From: Paraburkholderia atlantica
GTDB taxonomy: Bacteria; Pseudomonadota; Gammaproteobacteria; Burkholderiales; Burkholderiaceae
Length of the DNA: 64,000 bases
Direction of reading: 5' to 3'
Assembly (NCBI RefSeq): GCF_009362785.1
Contig: NZ_WHNQ01000014.1
Coordinates: 124,001 to 188,000, forward strand
Shown: positions 17,037 through 25,514 of the stretch, in pieces
How positions within the stretch are numbered: the first letter of the stretch is position 1
How the letters are laid out: every line of letters begins with the position of its first letter
Made by a program: the position numbers and the translations under genes
The notes under the pieces: generated by a model
The model's database searches: none
Told to the model about the DNA's origin: nothing
The model's input: only the letters and a program-made list of their open reading frames with translations

Positions 17037-18386
17037 TTATACGCTCGAAGCCGTATCCTCTTCCGCCTCGTCGAGCTCGCTGCGCTGAACCGTCGTGACG
17101 GAGTCGGGAAACGCCGTGGTGGCCGTGACGGGTCGCGGGTCTTCGATGCTGTAGCGCAGGAGCCAGCCTTCACGATAGAAGCGCAGCTGCCGGTATCGCA
17201 TCAGATAGACCAGACCGACGAGCGCCGCGCCGAACCCCGATGCCGCGCCGACGCCAAGCGCCCAGCGCGGGCCGAAACGGTCGGCGACCCAGCCGACTAC
17301 CGGCGCGCCGAGCGGTGTGGTGCCGAGCGCGATCGCGAGCAGGATCGCGATCACGCGGCCGCGCATCGCGGGCTCGGTGGTCAGTTGCACGAGGCTATTG
17401 GTCGAGGTGGTGAAGGTCTGCGTCGACACACCGATCACGACTAGCACGATGCCGAACAGCACGTAGTTCGGCATCAGCGCGGCCGCCGTGCAGCCGACAC
17501 CGAACAGCGCGCCGGCGCCGAGCAGCAGCCCCATCGTGGGCCGCGCGCGGCGCGCGGCGAGCAGCGCGCCGGTGACCGAGCCGATCGCCATCGTCGAACT
17601 CAGCAGGCCGTATTCGCTGGCGCCGGCACGGAACGCGGTGACGGACATCGTCGAGATGAAGATCGGGAAGTTCAGGCCGAAGGTGCCGATCAGGAACAGC
17701 ATCAGCAGCGCCGCCTTCAGATCGGGGCGGGTCCACACATATTTGAAACCTTCGACGAAGCTGCCGCGCGAGCGCACATTGCGCGGCTTGATATGCAACT
17801 GGTCGAGCCGGAGCATGCGCAGCGCGCCGAGCACCGCGACGAACGACAGCGCATTGATCAGAAACACCCAGCCGCTGCCCACCGACGCGATCAGCAGACC
17901 CGCGACCGCCGGGCCGAGCATGCGCGCGGCGTTGAACGACGTAGAGTTGAGCCCGACCGCGTTGGCGAGATCGCGTTCGCCGACGAGGTCGGATACGAAG
18001 GTCTGGCGCGCGGGTGAATCGAACGCGGTCACGCAGCCGAGCAGACCCGCGAACACGTAGACCTGCCATAGCTGCACGAGCCCCGTGACCGTGAGCAGAC
18101 CGAGCGCGAGCGCCAGCGTGCCCATCGCCGCCTGCGTCGCGAACAGCAGCTTGCGGCGGTCGAAATGGTCGGCCGCGTAGCCGGTGAGCGGCAGCAACAG
18201 CATCTGCGGGCCGAATTGAAGCGACATCACGATCCCCACAGCCGTCGCGTTGTGATGCGTAAGCTCGGTCAGCACGAGCCAGTCCTGCGCCGTGCGTTGC
18301 ATCCATGTGCCGATGTTCGAGACGAGCGCGCCGCTTGCCCAGACACGATAGTTGAATATTCGCAGCGAACGGAACGTGGTGCTCAC
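17037..18386 (-). CDS. MFS efflux transporter (DHA3/EntS-like)
   Basis: 449-aa major facilitator with about 12 transmembrane segments. The N-terminus (SLRIFNYRVWASGALVSNIG) and the TWMQRTAQDWLVLTEL, RQTFVSDLVGERDLANAVGL and MRGRVIAILLAIALGTTPLG motifs are typical of drug/siderophore exporters of this subfamily. GTG at 18386 was chosen as start because GAGGAAA lies about 9 bp upstream and homology begins there. It is the third gene of a MarR-isochorismatase-MFS operon, so export of a toxic small molecule is likely. Confidence 0.85.
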   Translation of the reverse strand: MSTTFRSLRIFNYRVWASGALVSNIGTWMQRTAQDWLVLTELTHHNATAVGIVMSLQFGPQMLLLPLTGYAADHFDRRKLLFATQAAMGTLALALGLLTVTGLVQLWQVYVFAGLLGCVTAFDSPARQTFVSDLVGERDLANAVGLNSTSFNAARMLGPAVAGLLIASVGSGWVFLINALSFVAVLGALRMLRLDQLHIKPRNVRSRGSFVEGFKYVWTRPDLKAALLMLFLIGTFGLNFPIFISTMSVTAFRAGASEYGLLSSTMAIGSVTGALLAARRARPTMGLLLGAGALFGVGCTAAALMPNYVLFGIVLVVIGVSTQTFTTSTNSLVQLTTEPAMRGRVIAILLAIALGTTPLGAPVVGWVADRFGPRWALGVGAASGFGAALVGLVYLMRYRQLRFYREGWLLRYSIEDPRPVTATTAFPDSVTTVQRSELDEAEEDTASSV

Positions 18387-18448
18387 GGCAGGGGTTTCCT
18401 CAACGCGGGGTGGGCCGGTGCGGGTGGTGACTCGCTTCAATTCTGGCT

Positions 18449-19015
18449 TTAAGCGCGCGAGCGTTCGAGCAGATCGAGCACTTCCTGCGTCGTGCCGGTT
18501 TCGCCGAGGCGCGGGAAGATGCGCGTGATGCTGTTGGTGTGCGCTTCGGCGTTCAGATCGGTCATCGCGTCGACGACGAGCGTGACGTGCAGGCCTGCCT
18601 CGCTCGCGAAACGCGCGGTCGATTCGACGCCGATGCTGGTCGCGATACCGACGAGCACCACTTGCGTCACGCCTTGCCGTTGCAGATACGAGGCCAGATC
18701 CGTGTTGGTGAAGGCGCCCCATGTGCGTTTCGTGACCAGATGATCCGACGGCTGCTGCTTCAGTTCGGGCAACAGATCGGCGAAACCGGCCGGGAAGTCG
18801 GCGGAGTGGCGACCCTGGTCGGTGCGGCCCGGTGCGCCGGCGGTGACATTCACGAGCACGACCGGCAGGCCGTGGCGGCGGAACGCGTCGAGCAGCGTCA
18901 CCGAGCGTTCGACGATTTCGTCGGCCGAATGGGGCGCGGTGGGCAACGCGACGACGCCGCGCTGCAGATCGACGACGATCAGTGCAGTTTTGGCATCGAG
19001 AGTAGTGAGTGCCAT
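18449..19015 (-). CDS. Isochorismatase-family (cysteine hydrolase fold) protein
   Basis: 188-aa protein of the isochorismatase-like fold. Asp (ALIVVDLQRGVV) and Lys (HLVTKRTWGAF) of the usual D-K-C triad are present, but the Cys position is Gly (VGIATSIGVESTARFA). Gly is also found there in true isochorismatases such as EntB and PhzD, which need no thiol, so vinyl-ether hydrolysis rather than amidase chemistry is favoured. AGGAG lies upstream of the start at 19015. It sits between a MarR gene (47 bp) and an MFS exporter (62 bp). Confidence 0.85.
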   Translation of the reverse strand: MALTTLDAKTALIVVDLQRGVVALPTAPHSADEIVERSVTLLDAFRRHGLPVVLVNVTAGAPGRTDQGRHSADFPAGFADLLPELKQQPSDHLVTKRTWGAFTNTDLASYLQRQGVTQVVLVGIATSIGVESTARFASEAGLHVTLVVDAMTDLNAEAHTNSITRIFPRLGETGTTQEVLDLLERSRA

Positions 19016-19062
19016 GAAGTGCTCCTGCAAGTGGCGAGACGCGCGTGCGCGAATCGCGAGTT

Positions 19063-19515
19063 TTACAAATCGACGAGGCGTTTCAGCAGATCGACGCCCG
19101 TCGCGAGCTGTTGCTGTTCGGCTTCCGTGAAGCGCGTTCGAATCGTGCGGTACAGCCAGTCTTCGCGCGCCGCGCGGCTCGCCTTGACCTTCTTGCGAAA
19201 GGAAGGCGTCAGCGACAGAACCGTCTGCCGACCGTCGTTGGGATCGGGCGCGCCGCTGACGAGCCCCGCGGCTTTTAGTGCCGCGAGCGTTTCTCCCATC
19301 GACTGTGGACGCATGCCGTGCGCGCGTGCGAGCGCGGTGACCGTGGCTGGGCCTTCGCGTTCCAGCAAATTCAGCACCTGAACCTGCGACGGCGTGAAGT
19401 CGCCGACATGCGACTCTTCGCGCAGACGCCGGCGCAGCTTGCCCGCCAGCACGCGCAGGTCTTCGGCCAGCGTATGGAGTTCTTCCGGCGTAACGGGGAG
19501 AGGGGATTTGCTCAT
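19063..19515 (-). CDS. MarR-family transcriptional regulator
   Basis: 150-aa winged-helix regulator. The recognition region VTALARAHGMRPQSMGETLA precedes the wing DPNDGRQTVLSLT. It is the first gene of the operon with the isochorismatase-like protein and the MFS exporter, and a perfect palindrome lies about 45 bp upstream of its start (19556-19570), so it probably represses its own operon until a ligand binds. The start at 19515 (MSKSPLPVTPEELHTLAED) fits the family N-terminus. Confidence 0.9.
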   Translation of the reverse strand: MSKSPLPVTPEELHTLAEDLRVLAGKLRRRLREESHVGDFTPSQVQVLNLLEREGPATVTALARAHGMRPQSMGETLAALKAAGLVSGAPDPNDGRQTVLSLTPSFRKKVKASRAAREDWLYRTIRTRFTEAEQQQLATGVDLLKRLVDL

Positions 19516-19555
19516 GCGATGAACTCGCGCGATGACATGATGTGAAGGTATCCTG

Positions 19556-19570
19556 CGAAGGTTACCTTCG
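19556..19570. promoter_or_regulatory. Candidate MarR operator
   Basis: CGAAGGTTACCTTCG, a perfect inverted repeat with 7-bp arms around one base, upstream of the marR-like gene. A partial copy (GAAGGTATCCT, 19544-19554) lies just beside it, giving a tandem GAAGGT arrangement. Confidence 0.6.
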
Positions 19571-19630
19571 TATCGCGCCTGGGTCAATTTTTGAGGTGGC
19601 GGGACGCCGTACGCCTGGGCCACGATCGCC

Positions 19631-20278
19631 TCAACGCGCCCGCATCCGTCGGTTGAAAAAGCGCCATACCGCGGCGCCGGCCAGCATCGCACCGCCGAGC
19701 GCAAGGCCCAGCAACACCAGCGAACTCAGATGCTCGCGCACCACCGGCACGTTGCCGAACAGATAGCCGGCCGCGATCAGCGACACGATCCACAGCGCCG
19801 CGCCGGCAGTGACGAACGTGACGAAGCGCGAGAACGTCATTTGCGACACGCCCGCGGCGAACGGCGCGAACGTGCGCACCACGGCGATGTAGGGTGACAG
19901 CAGGAAGGTCAGGCGGCCGCGCGCCTCGCTGAACGCGTGGGCGCGGCTCAGCGCATTGCGGTTGAGCCAGTAGTAGTTGCGGGTGTAGACCTTGTCGCCG
20001 ACCGCGTGGCCGATCGCGTACCCGACGACGCTGCCGGCCACCGTCGCGACGAACAGCACGGGCGCGATGATCCACACGTTCAATGCACCGGTGGCCGCGA
20101 GCGCGCCGCAGATAAAGATCAGCGGATCGCCGGGCAGAAAGAACAACGGCAGAAAACCGAATTCGACGAACACGACGACGAACAGCAGTGCGTAGATTGC
20201 CGTGCCGAATTGCACGATCAGCGCGCTCAGGTGCTGGTCGAGGTGCAGTGCGATCTGCAGCGCATTCATCAGGTTCAT
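19631..20278 (-). CDS. DedA-family inner-membrane protein
   Basis: 215-aa polytopic membrane protein of the DedA/SNARE-associated family, implicated in lipid-carrier flipping and membrane homeostasis. Family motifs are FVEFGFLPLFFLPGDPLIFICGALA, broken here as the acidic FxE and the PGDPLIF element, and LLSPYIAVVRTFAPFAAGVS with the conserved Arg. The Met at 20278 was used as start because the first hydrophobic helix follows it; the frame is open further upstream without similarity. Its stop lies just upstream of the MarR operator region. Confidence 0.87.
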   Translation of the reverse strand: MNLMNALQIALHLDQHLSALIVQFGTAIYALLFVVVFVEFGFLPLFFLPGDPLIFICGALAATGALNVWIIAPVLFVATVAGSVVGYAIGHAVGDKVYTRNYYWLNRNALSRAHAFSEARGRLTFLLSPYIAVVRTFAPFAAGVSQMTFSRFVTFVTAGAALWIVSLIAAGYLFGNVPVVREHLSSLVLLGLALGGAMLAGAAVWRFFNRRMRAR

Positions 20279-20431
20279 GTTGGCATGAGCCTCAGGTGGC
20301 GTTCGGATCTGATGAGTGTAGTCCCGCGAGCGTGGGTGCAGGGCGCGCTTGCGCGAGTTTATGTCGTTTGACCCTTGTCGATGTTGCGGCGCCGATGTCA
20401 AACTCGGGTGGTCTTCATCAGATGCAACGCC

Positions 20432-20959
20432 ATGTCGCACGACTCCGCCATCACCTTCCGTTTTGCCGAGCCGCACGAAGCGGAAACGATTCGCGCCATC
20501 GAATTCGAAGCGGGCCTGCGTTTCGTCAGCGTCGGCATGACGGGCATCGCTGACGCACCGCCGATGGCGCGCGAGGTCGTCAAGCGCAAGATCGAAGCGC
20601 GCGAGATCGTCGTCGCGCTCGACCAGCAGGAGATTTGCGTGGGCTTCGTGATGTTCGAGCCGCAACCGGCGCGCATCTACGTTCAGGAGCTCGATGTACT
20701 GACCTCGCACGCGGGCAGGCGCATCGGCGCGGCATTGATCGAAGAGGTCGCGCGAATCGCGCGCGCGCGGCAATTGACGCAACTCGTGCTGTCGACGTAT
20801 CGCGACGTGCCGTGGAACGCGCCGTACTACCGGCGGCTCGGTTTTCGCGACCTCGATATGTCGGAACTCGACGCGGCATTGATTGCGCGGCGCGACGCGC
20901 ATATCGCGCGCGGGCTCGATGAGACGAAACGGGTGTTCATGCGGCGCGATCTGGCGTAG
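20432..20959 (+). CDS. GNAT-family N-acetyltransferase
   Basis: 175-aa GNAT acyltransferase. Acetyl-CoA-binding motif A is seen in VQELDVLTSHAGRRIGAALIEEVARIA and motif B in VPWNAPYYRRLGFRDL. Substrate cannot be inferred. The start at 20432 (MSHDSAITFRFAEPHEAETI) matches the usual start of the fold. It is divergent from the DedA gene and ends at a strong terminator. Confidence 0.88.
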   Translation: MSHDSAITFRFAEPHEAETIRAIEFEAGLRFVSVGMTGIADAPPMAREVVKRKIEAREIVVALDQQEICVGFVMFEPQPARIYVQELDVLTSHAGRRIGAALIEEVARIARARQLTQLVLSTYRDVPWNAPYYRRLGFRDLDMSELDAALIARRDAHIARGLDETKRVFMRRDLA

Positions 20960-20961
20960 CG

Positions 20962-21011
20962 CGCAAAAAAAAGCGGCGGGCGTGGCTGAAATTCAGTCAC
21001 GCCCGCCGCTT
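20962..21011 (-). terminator. Bidirectional terminator between GNAT gene and OYE gene
   Basis: A 19-bp stem (20972-20990 against 20992-21010) with one G:U-type mismatch and a tiny AT loop. On the minus strand it is followed by a run of eight T, so it is a strong rho-independent terminator for the leftward OYE operon; on the plus strand only TTT follows. Confidence 0.88.
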
Positions 21012-21053
21012 TGCCATTTCATACAGCGGACTTGAGCCCGCTGTCACTACCGA

Positions 21054-22112
21054 TTACACCGCTTCCAGCGCCGGATAGTCGATGTAGCCGGCTTCGCCGC
21101 GCGCATAGAACGTCGCCGGAACCGGCGTGTTCAGCGGCGCATCTTCAGCGAAGCGGCGCACCAGATCCGGGTTCGCGATGTACAACTTACCCCAGGCCAC
21201 CGCATCTGCTTCACCGGCGTCTAGCACTTGCTGCGCGGTTTCCTTCGTGAACTTCTCGTTCGCGATGTACGGGCCGCCGAACGCTTTCTTCAACTGCGGG
21301 CCGAGGCGGTCGTCGCCGAGCGATTCACGCGCGGCGATAAATGCGATCTTGCGCTTGCCAAGTTCGCGCGCGACATAGCCGAACGTTGCGGCCGGATCGG
21401 AATCGCCCATCGTATGCGAGTCGCGGCGCGGCGCGAGATGCACGCCGACGCGGTTTGCGCCCCACACGCTGATGCACGCGTCGGTGACTTCGAGGAGCAG
21501 ACGCGCGCGGTTCGCGATCGGGCCGCCGTAGATATCGGTACGCTGGTTGGTGCTGTCCTGCAGGAACTGGTCGAGCAGATAGCCGTTCGCGCCGTGCACT
21601 TCGACGCCGTCGAAGCCCGCGGCCTTGGCGTTTTCCGCGCCCTTGCGGAATGCTTCGACGACACCGGCGATTTCATCGAGCTCAAGGGCGCGAGGCGTCA
21701 CGAACGGACGCTCGGGCCGCACGAGGCTCACGTTACCGCCGGCCGCGATCGCGCTCGGCGCGACCGGCAGCTCGCCGTTCAGGAACACCGGGTCCGAAAT
21801 ACGGCCGACGTGCCACAACTGCAGGAAGATCCTGCCGCCCGCGTCGTGCACGGCCTGCGTGACGAGTTTCCAACCTTCGACCTGTTCCTGCGACCAGATG
21901 CCCGGCGTGTCCGCGTAGCCGACGCCCTGCGGCGTGACCGATGTCGCTTCGCTGAGGATCAGCCCGGCGCTTGCGCGTTCGGCGTAGTAGCGCGCCATCA
22001 GCGCGTTCGGCACGCGAATTTCCTCGGCGCGCTGACGCGTGAGCGGCGCCATGATGATGCGGTTCGGCAGCGTGATATCGCCAATTTGCAGCGGATCGAA
22101 AAGAGTCGGCAT
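21054..22112 (-). CDS. Old Yellow Enzyme-family alkene reductase (NemA-like)
   Basis: 352-aa FMN-dependent ene-reductase that reduces activated C=C bonds of electrophiles such as maleimides, enones and nitroesters. The N-terminus FDPLQIGDITLPNRIIMAPLT, the substrate H-x-x-N pair in GVEVHGANGYLLDQFLQ, TNQRTDIYGG and the phosphate loop ADAVAWGKLYIANPDL are family hallmarks. It lies 84 bp downstream of an ArsR-type repressor, the usual arrangement for electrophile-induced nemA-like operons. Confidence 0.92.
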   Translation of the reverse strand: MPTLFDPLQIGDITLPNRIIMAPLTRQRAEEIRVPNALMARYYAERASAGLILSEATSVTPQGVGYADTPGIWSQEQVEGWKLVTQAVHDAGGRIFLQLWHVGRISDPVFLNGELPVAPSAIAAGGNVSLVRPERPFVTPRALELDEIAGVVEAFRKGAENAKAAGFDGVEVHGANGYLLDQFLQDSTNQRTDIYGGPIANRARLLLEVTDACISVWGANRVGVHLAPRRDSHTMGDSDPAATFGYVARELGKRKIAFIAARESLGDDRLGPQLKKAFGGPYIANEKFTKETAQQVLDAGEADAVAWGKLYIANPDLVRRFAEDAPLNTPVPATFYARGEAGYIDYPALEAV

Positions 22113-22196
22113 GAGAGTTCACCTTTGGCGGCGGGCAGGGCCCGAGCCTCATAAAACTGCGTGAAAAAAAGAAACGCGGCGATGCGAGTGCGGTGC

Positions 22197-22499
22197 TCAG
22201 AGCGTGGCGTTCATGTATTCGAGGAACGCCTGAATGACGGGCTCGTTGCGTTTGAAAAACACCCATTGGCCGACCCGTTTCGACGTGACGAGCCCCGCGC
22301 GCTGCAAAGCGGCGAGATGCGCCGACACGGTGGACTGCGACAGGCCGCAGCGCGCGTCGATCTTGCCCGCGCACACGCCGTGGTCGAGCGGCAGCTCCTG
22401 ATCGGCGAAATGCGCTTGCGGCTCGCGCAGCCAGCCGAGAATCTCCCGGCGGACCGGGTTGGCCAGCGCTTTGTGGATCGCGTCGAAATCGGGCGTCAT
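22197..22499 (-). CDS. ArsR-family helix-turn-helix regulator
   Basis: 100-aa winged-helix protein. FDAIHKALANPVRREILGWL, CGLSQSTVSAHLAALQRAGL and TSKRVGQWVFFKRNE define the ArsR fold. Cys residues are present (GVCAGKIDARCGLS), so thiol sensing of electrophiles, as in NemR/QuiR-type repressors, is possible. The start at 22499 (MTPDFDAIHKAL) was chosen over an upstream ATG outside the homologous part. It is first in the operon with the OYE gene. Confidence 0.88.
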   Translation of the reverse strand: MTPDFDAIHKALANPVRREILGWLREPQAHFADQELPLDHGVCAGKIDARCGLSQSTVSAHLAALQRAGLVTSKRVGQWVFFKRNEPVIQAFLEYMNATL

Positions 22500-23325
22500 G
22501 TGGATGGTTTCAGGTGGTTCGAAAAGCAGCACGCTGGTTGGCGTGCGCGCAATTGCATCGCTACAGTACGAATCATATATCGGAATTTGACGATATGGGA
22601 GAAGGCACTACTGCGAATGGGGCGATAGCTTATCGACGTGAAGTTTGGATCGCGCTGCGTGGCGGTGCGCGGCGATTGCGGTTTTCGGGACGGTCATTCG
22701 CAGCAACGACGGGCGGCAGCATTGTCCCGACGGCTCGAAGGATGAGTCGCTGGTCGAAGTTCTCCCTAATGTCGCGCGAGCTCAACTACGCGGCGCTACG
22801 TGGCATCTACGGCCTTGGGATAGCGCTTCTTTCTGCCTACTTTGTCGCGCGTGATGACGAATTCTGTTTCTACAGTCATCCGATTTTTTGCCCTATTTCT
22901 TGTTTTCCCTCCTTTCCATTTTCATCGCGAGAAGGTCCAAAAATCGATGTGAAAGTATTTGCCGATAAAGCCGAGTCTGCGGAGTTGTCCTATGTCTTGT
23001 GTGGAGACTTTAGGACGAGGCTGATTATCTTGCTTGTGCAAAAAAAATAAGATTATTCGGAACTTTTGTCGTGAGCAAGTCGTTTCGTTTTGCATTCGTA
23101 GATAGTTTTTCAATGGCTCAAATGCAAATTCTTTCATTCGCGCGCCCGCTAGCACGGGCTGGTCGGGAATGATGCGCGGTTTGAGAGACGATTTGTAAAT
23201 AAGTGAAGGATTTCAGAGGCGAAGAAAAATTTAACGTCTCTTTCGCGACGCCCAAGGGCGACGACGATTAACGCGGACGTCGCCATCTCTGATGCCAAAT
23301 TTTAGTTTTGAGAAAGGATTGGATT
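22500..23325. other. AT-rich spacer without recognisable gene
   Basis: An 826-bp stretch between the ArsR gene and the chimeric ESPR-kinase frame. From about 22850 it is visibly richer in A and T than the rest of the window. Open frames here (for example plus strand 22514-23050) show no family motifs. It holds the candidate ArsR operator at 22577-22596 and the ribosome site GAAAGGATT just before 23326. The rest looks like the leader of a lost adhesin gene or decayed transferred DNA. Confidence 0.5.
22577..22596. promoter_or_regulatory. Candidate ArsR-type operator
   Basis: ATATCG and CGATAT form a perfect 6-bp inverted repeat separated by 8 bp, 78 bp upstream of the ArsR start. ArsR-family sites are commonly AT-rich dyads of this shape. 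No experimental support is visible. Confidence 0.4.
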
Positions 23326-24489
23326 ATGAATAAGTCGTATAAAAGTGTCTGGAATGAATCCCGTGGCACTTGGGTCGCAACTTCAGAGTTGACGACGTCT
23401 CGTGGTAACGCGATCAAATTCACCGCCACGGGCGATGTACTGCTCGAGGTCTACCTGAAGGACGACACGGCCGACGATTCTCCGATCGTGATCGGCGTCA
23501 GCGACACCGGCATCGGCATGACCCCGCAGCAGCAGGAGTCGCTATTTCATGCTTTTACACAGGCCGATTCCTCGATTGCGAGGCGCTACGGCGGAACAGG
23601 CCTCGGACTCGCGCTCTGTCTGCGCCTGACCGACTTGATGCATGGCACGATTTGGGTGAAGAGCGAGTTACATGCCGGAAGCACTTTTGTCGTGACCTTG
23701 CCCATTCCGGTGAGTGCAGACGGCCAAGTCAGCGCCGCAGGACATACCAAGGCCGAATCGAAGTCCACCGAGATCGACGCAAACGCCATTCACATCCTCG
23801 TTGTGGACGATCAACTCGCCAACCGGGAGTTGCTCGTCGCGCAACTTGCTACGCTCGGATACGAGGCCGATATGGCCGATAGTGGCGGGGCGGCATTGCG
23901 GCGCTTCAACGAGCGCCACTACGATCTGGTGATGACCGACATCAATATGCCGGGAATGGACGGGTACGCGCTCGCGCGGTGCCTTCGCGCTCAAAGCGCG
24001 ACGGTGCCGATCATCGCGATTACTGCGCATGTCGCGGCAGAAGTGCGGGCGCAATGCACGAACGCGGGAATCGACGAGGTCCTTCTCAAGCCTGTCCTGC
24101 TCGACACGATGGACGCGATGGTGCGGCGGTTGGTCGACGAGGCCGCCAGACGTCCCGCGAACGACACCATGGCCAGGCGCGACATCTCGCAAGGGCCATT
24201 GCCCGAGCACATCCATGCTGCGATGACCCAGGCGCTGAAGGATTCGCTTCGGGAACTGCATGCCGCCGTTGAAGTTCGGGATGTGAAAACGGTGCTCGCC
24301 CAACTTCATGCGGTGCGCGGATCTTTCGCGATGATTCAGGAAACGGAAGTGGCGAATGCGTGCGCGCAGATGGAGCAGCAAGCCAGAAATAACGACATTG
24401 CCGCCGTCAAGGATGGACTCGATCGTTTCGAGCCACTCGCATACTCGGCGCTCGCGCGGCGCGCCATTGGCGAGCAGTCCGACGCATGA
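23326..24489 (+). pseudogene. Chimeric frame: autotransporter ESPR signal segment fused to HATPase-REC-Hpt of a hybrid kinase
   Basis: Residues 1-28 (MNKSYKSVWNESRGTWVATS, then ELTTSRGN) match the extended signal peptide region (ESPR) that begins type V autotransporter adhesins. From residue 28 the product is the back half of a BvgS-like hybrid kinase: NAIKFTATGDV (ATPase N box), VSDTGIGM, FTQADSSIARRYGGTGLGLAL, a receiver with VDDQ and phosphoacceptor D205 (MTDINMPGMDG), and an Hpt-like domain with H328 (LHAVRGSF). The HisKA dimerisation/phosphorylation domain and all sensor parts are absent. The junction at about 23404-23412 looks like a deletion or recombination scar. The frame is intact over 387 codons, so a product could be made, but it cannot act as a normal kinase; the receiver-Hpt part might still relay phosphate. 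Confidence 0.8.
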
Positions 24490-24584
24490 GTTTCGGCGTC
24501 AGCGCTGCATCAGCGGGCGCCTGAACAGAGCGTCGACTTCTCCGACGACGCTCCCGGCGTTGGCCAACCTCTTCGATCCCGGTT

Positions 24585-25373
24585 TCACCGACGCGCCGCA
24601 CCCGGCACACGTCCAGCTTCCCCTTGATGCCCCAGCGCGCGCGACAGATTGCCCACCTCCCGCTTGAGCAACGCCGCGAACTGCGCGACGCGCTCATCGG
24701 TTACGCGCACGCTCGGCCCGAAAATGCAGACCGAACCCGCCACCTGGTTCGCGCCGTTGAAGAATGGCGCGGCCACCGCGACTGCGCCGGCGATCAGTTC
24801 GTGATGGCTGGTGCCGAAGCCCTGTGCGCGGACCGCGTCGAGATCGGCGGCGAGCGTCGCGACGTCCTGATTCGGGTCGGTCAGAAAGCGCCGCAGATCG
24901 TCCGCCGACAGCGGCATCTGCGAAAGAATCGTGCGGCCGCTCGCGCCAAGCACGAGCTTCTCTCGATAGCCAACTCCGCGCCGGAAACTGAGCGGCTGCG
25001 GACTTTCCAGTTCGGCCACGCAAATCCGGTAGGTCCCCTCCGGCACGAACAGCGCGACCGTCTCCGAGGTCGCTTCCCAAAGCTCGCGCAGCATCGGCTG
25101 CGCGAGCTGCGCGATCGTATTGTTCGCCATCCACGCGTGCGCGACTTGCGCGACCGAACTGCCGAGCCTGAAGCGCTGCGGCTCGCCGGACGACGCGAGA
25201 AAGCCGTTCTGTTCGAGCGTATTCAGCAGCCGGTATAGGGTCGGTCGGCTCAGGTCCACGCGGGTCAGCAACTCCGCGACGGTCAATTCCTTGTCGCCGG
25301 GTCGGAATGCCAGAAGAATTTCTAGCGCCCGCTCGACTGCCCGCACATTTTCGTGCGGCTTTTTTTCTTCCAT
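24585..25373 (-). CDS. IclR-family transcriptional regulator
   Basis: 262-aa regulator with an N-terminal winged helix (TVAELLTRVDLSRPTLYRLL, NTLEQNGFLASSGEPQRFRL) and an IclR effector domain (KLVLGASGRTILSQMP; GTSHHELIAGAVAVAAPFFN). It is divergent from the Rieske oxygenase cluster across a 141-bp spacer holding a nested dyad, so it is the likely regulator of aromatic catabolism there. The start at 25373 (MEEKKPHENVRAVERALEIL) begins family similarity; much longer upstream readings run over the oxygenase gene and are not credible. Confidence 0.92.
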   Translation of the reverse strand: MEEKKPHENVRAVERALEILLAFRPGDKELTVAELLTRVDLSRPTLYRLLNTLEQNGFLASSGEPQRFRLGSSVAQVAHAWMANNTIAQLAQPMLRELWEATSETVALFVPEGTYRICVAELESPQPLSFRRGVGYREKLVLGASGRTILSQMPLSADDLRRFLTDPNQDVATLAADLDAVRAQGFGTSHHELIAGAVAVAAPFFNGANQVAGSVCIFGPSVRVTDERVAQFAALLKREVGNLSRALGHQGEAGRVPGAARR

Positions 25374-25459
25374 TTGAAATTTCCTTTCCGCGTCGATCCG
25401 CGTCGATTGCACATTGTAGTGAAAGTCCCTATCGGCACGAACTTGACGCACATCAATCT

Positions 25460-25495
25460 GTCCGTACAATGAGAACACATTCTCACACAACGGAC
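25460..25495. promoter_or_regulatory. Nested dyad, candidate IclR operator
   Basis: An inner perfect repeat TGAGAA-CACA-TTCTCA (25470-25485) is framed symmetrically by GTCCG (25460-25464) and CGGAC (25491-25495), each 5 bp away. The 36-bp element ends 19 bp before the oxygenase start, in the only spacer between the regulator and the catabolic genes. Confidence 0.6.
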
Positions 25496-25514
25496 AACCG
25501 GATTCGGAGGAATT

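Noticed and set aside
22514-23050. Possible 178-aa protein in the AT-rich spacer
   Set aside because: No ribosome site, no family motif and abrupt composition change inside it.
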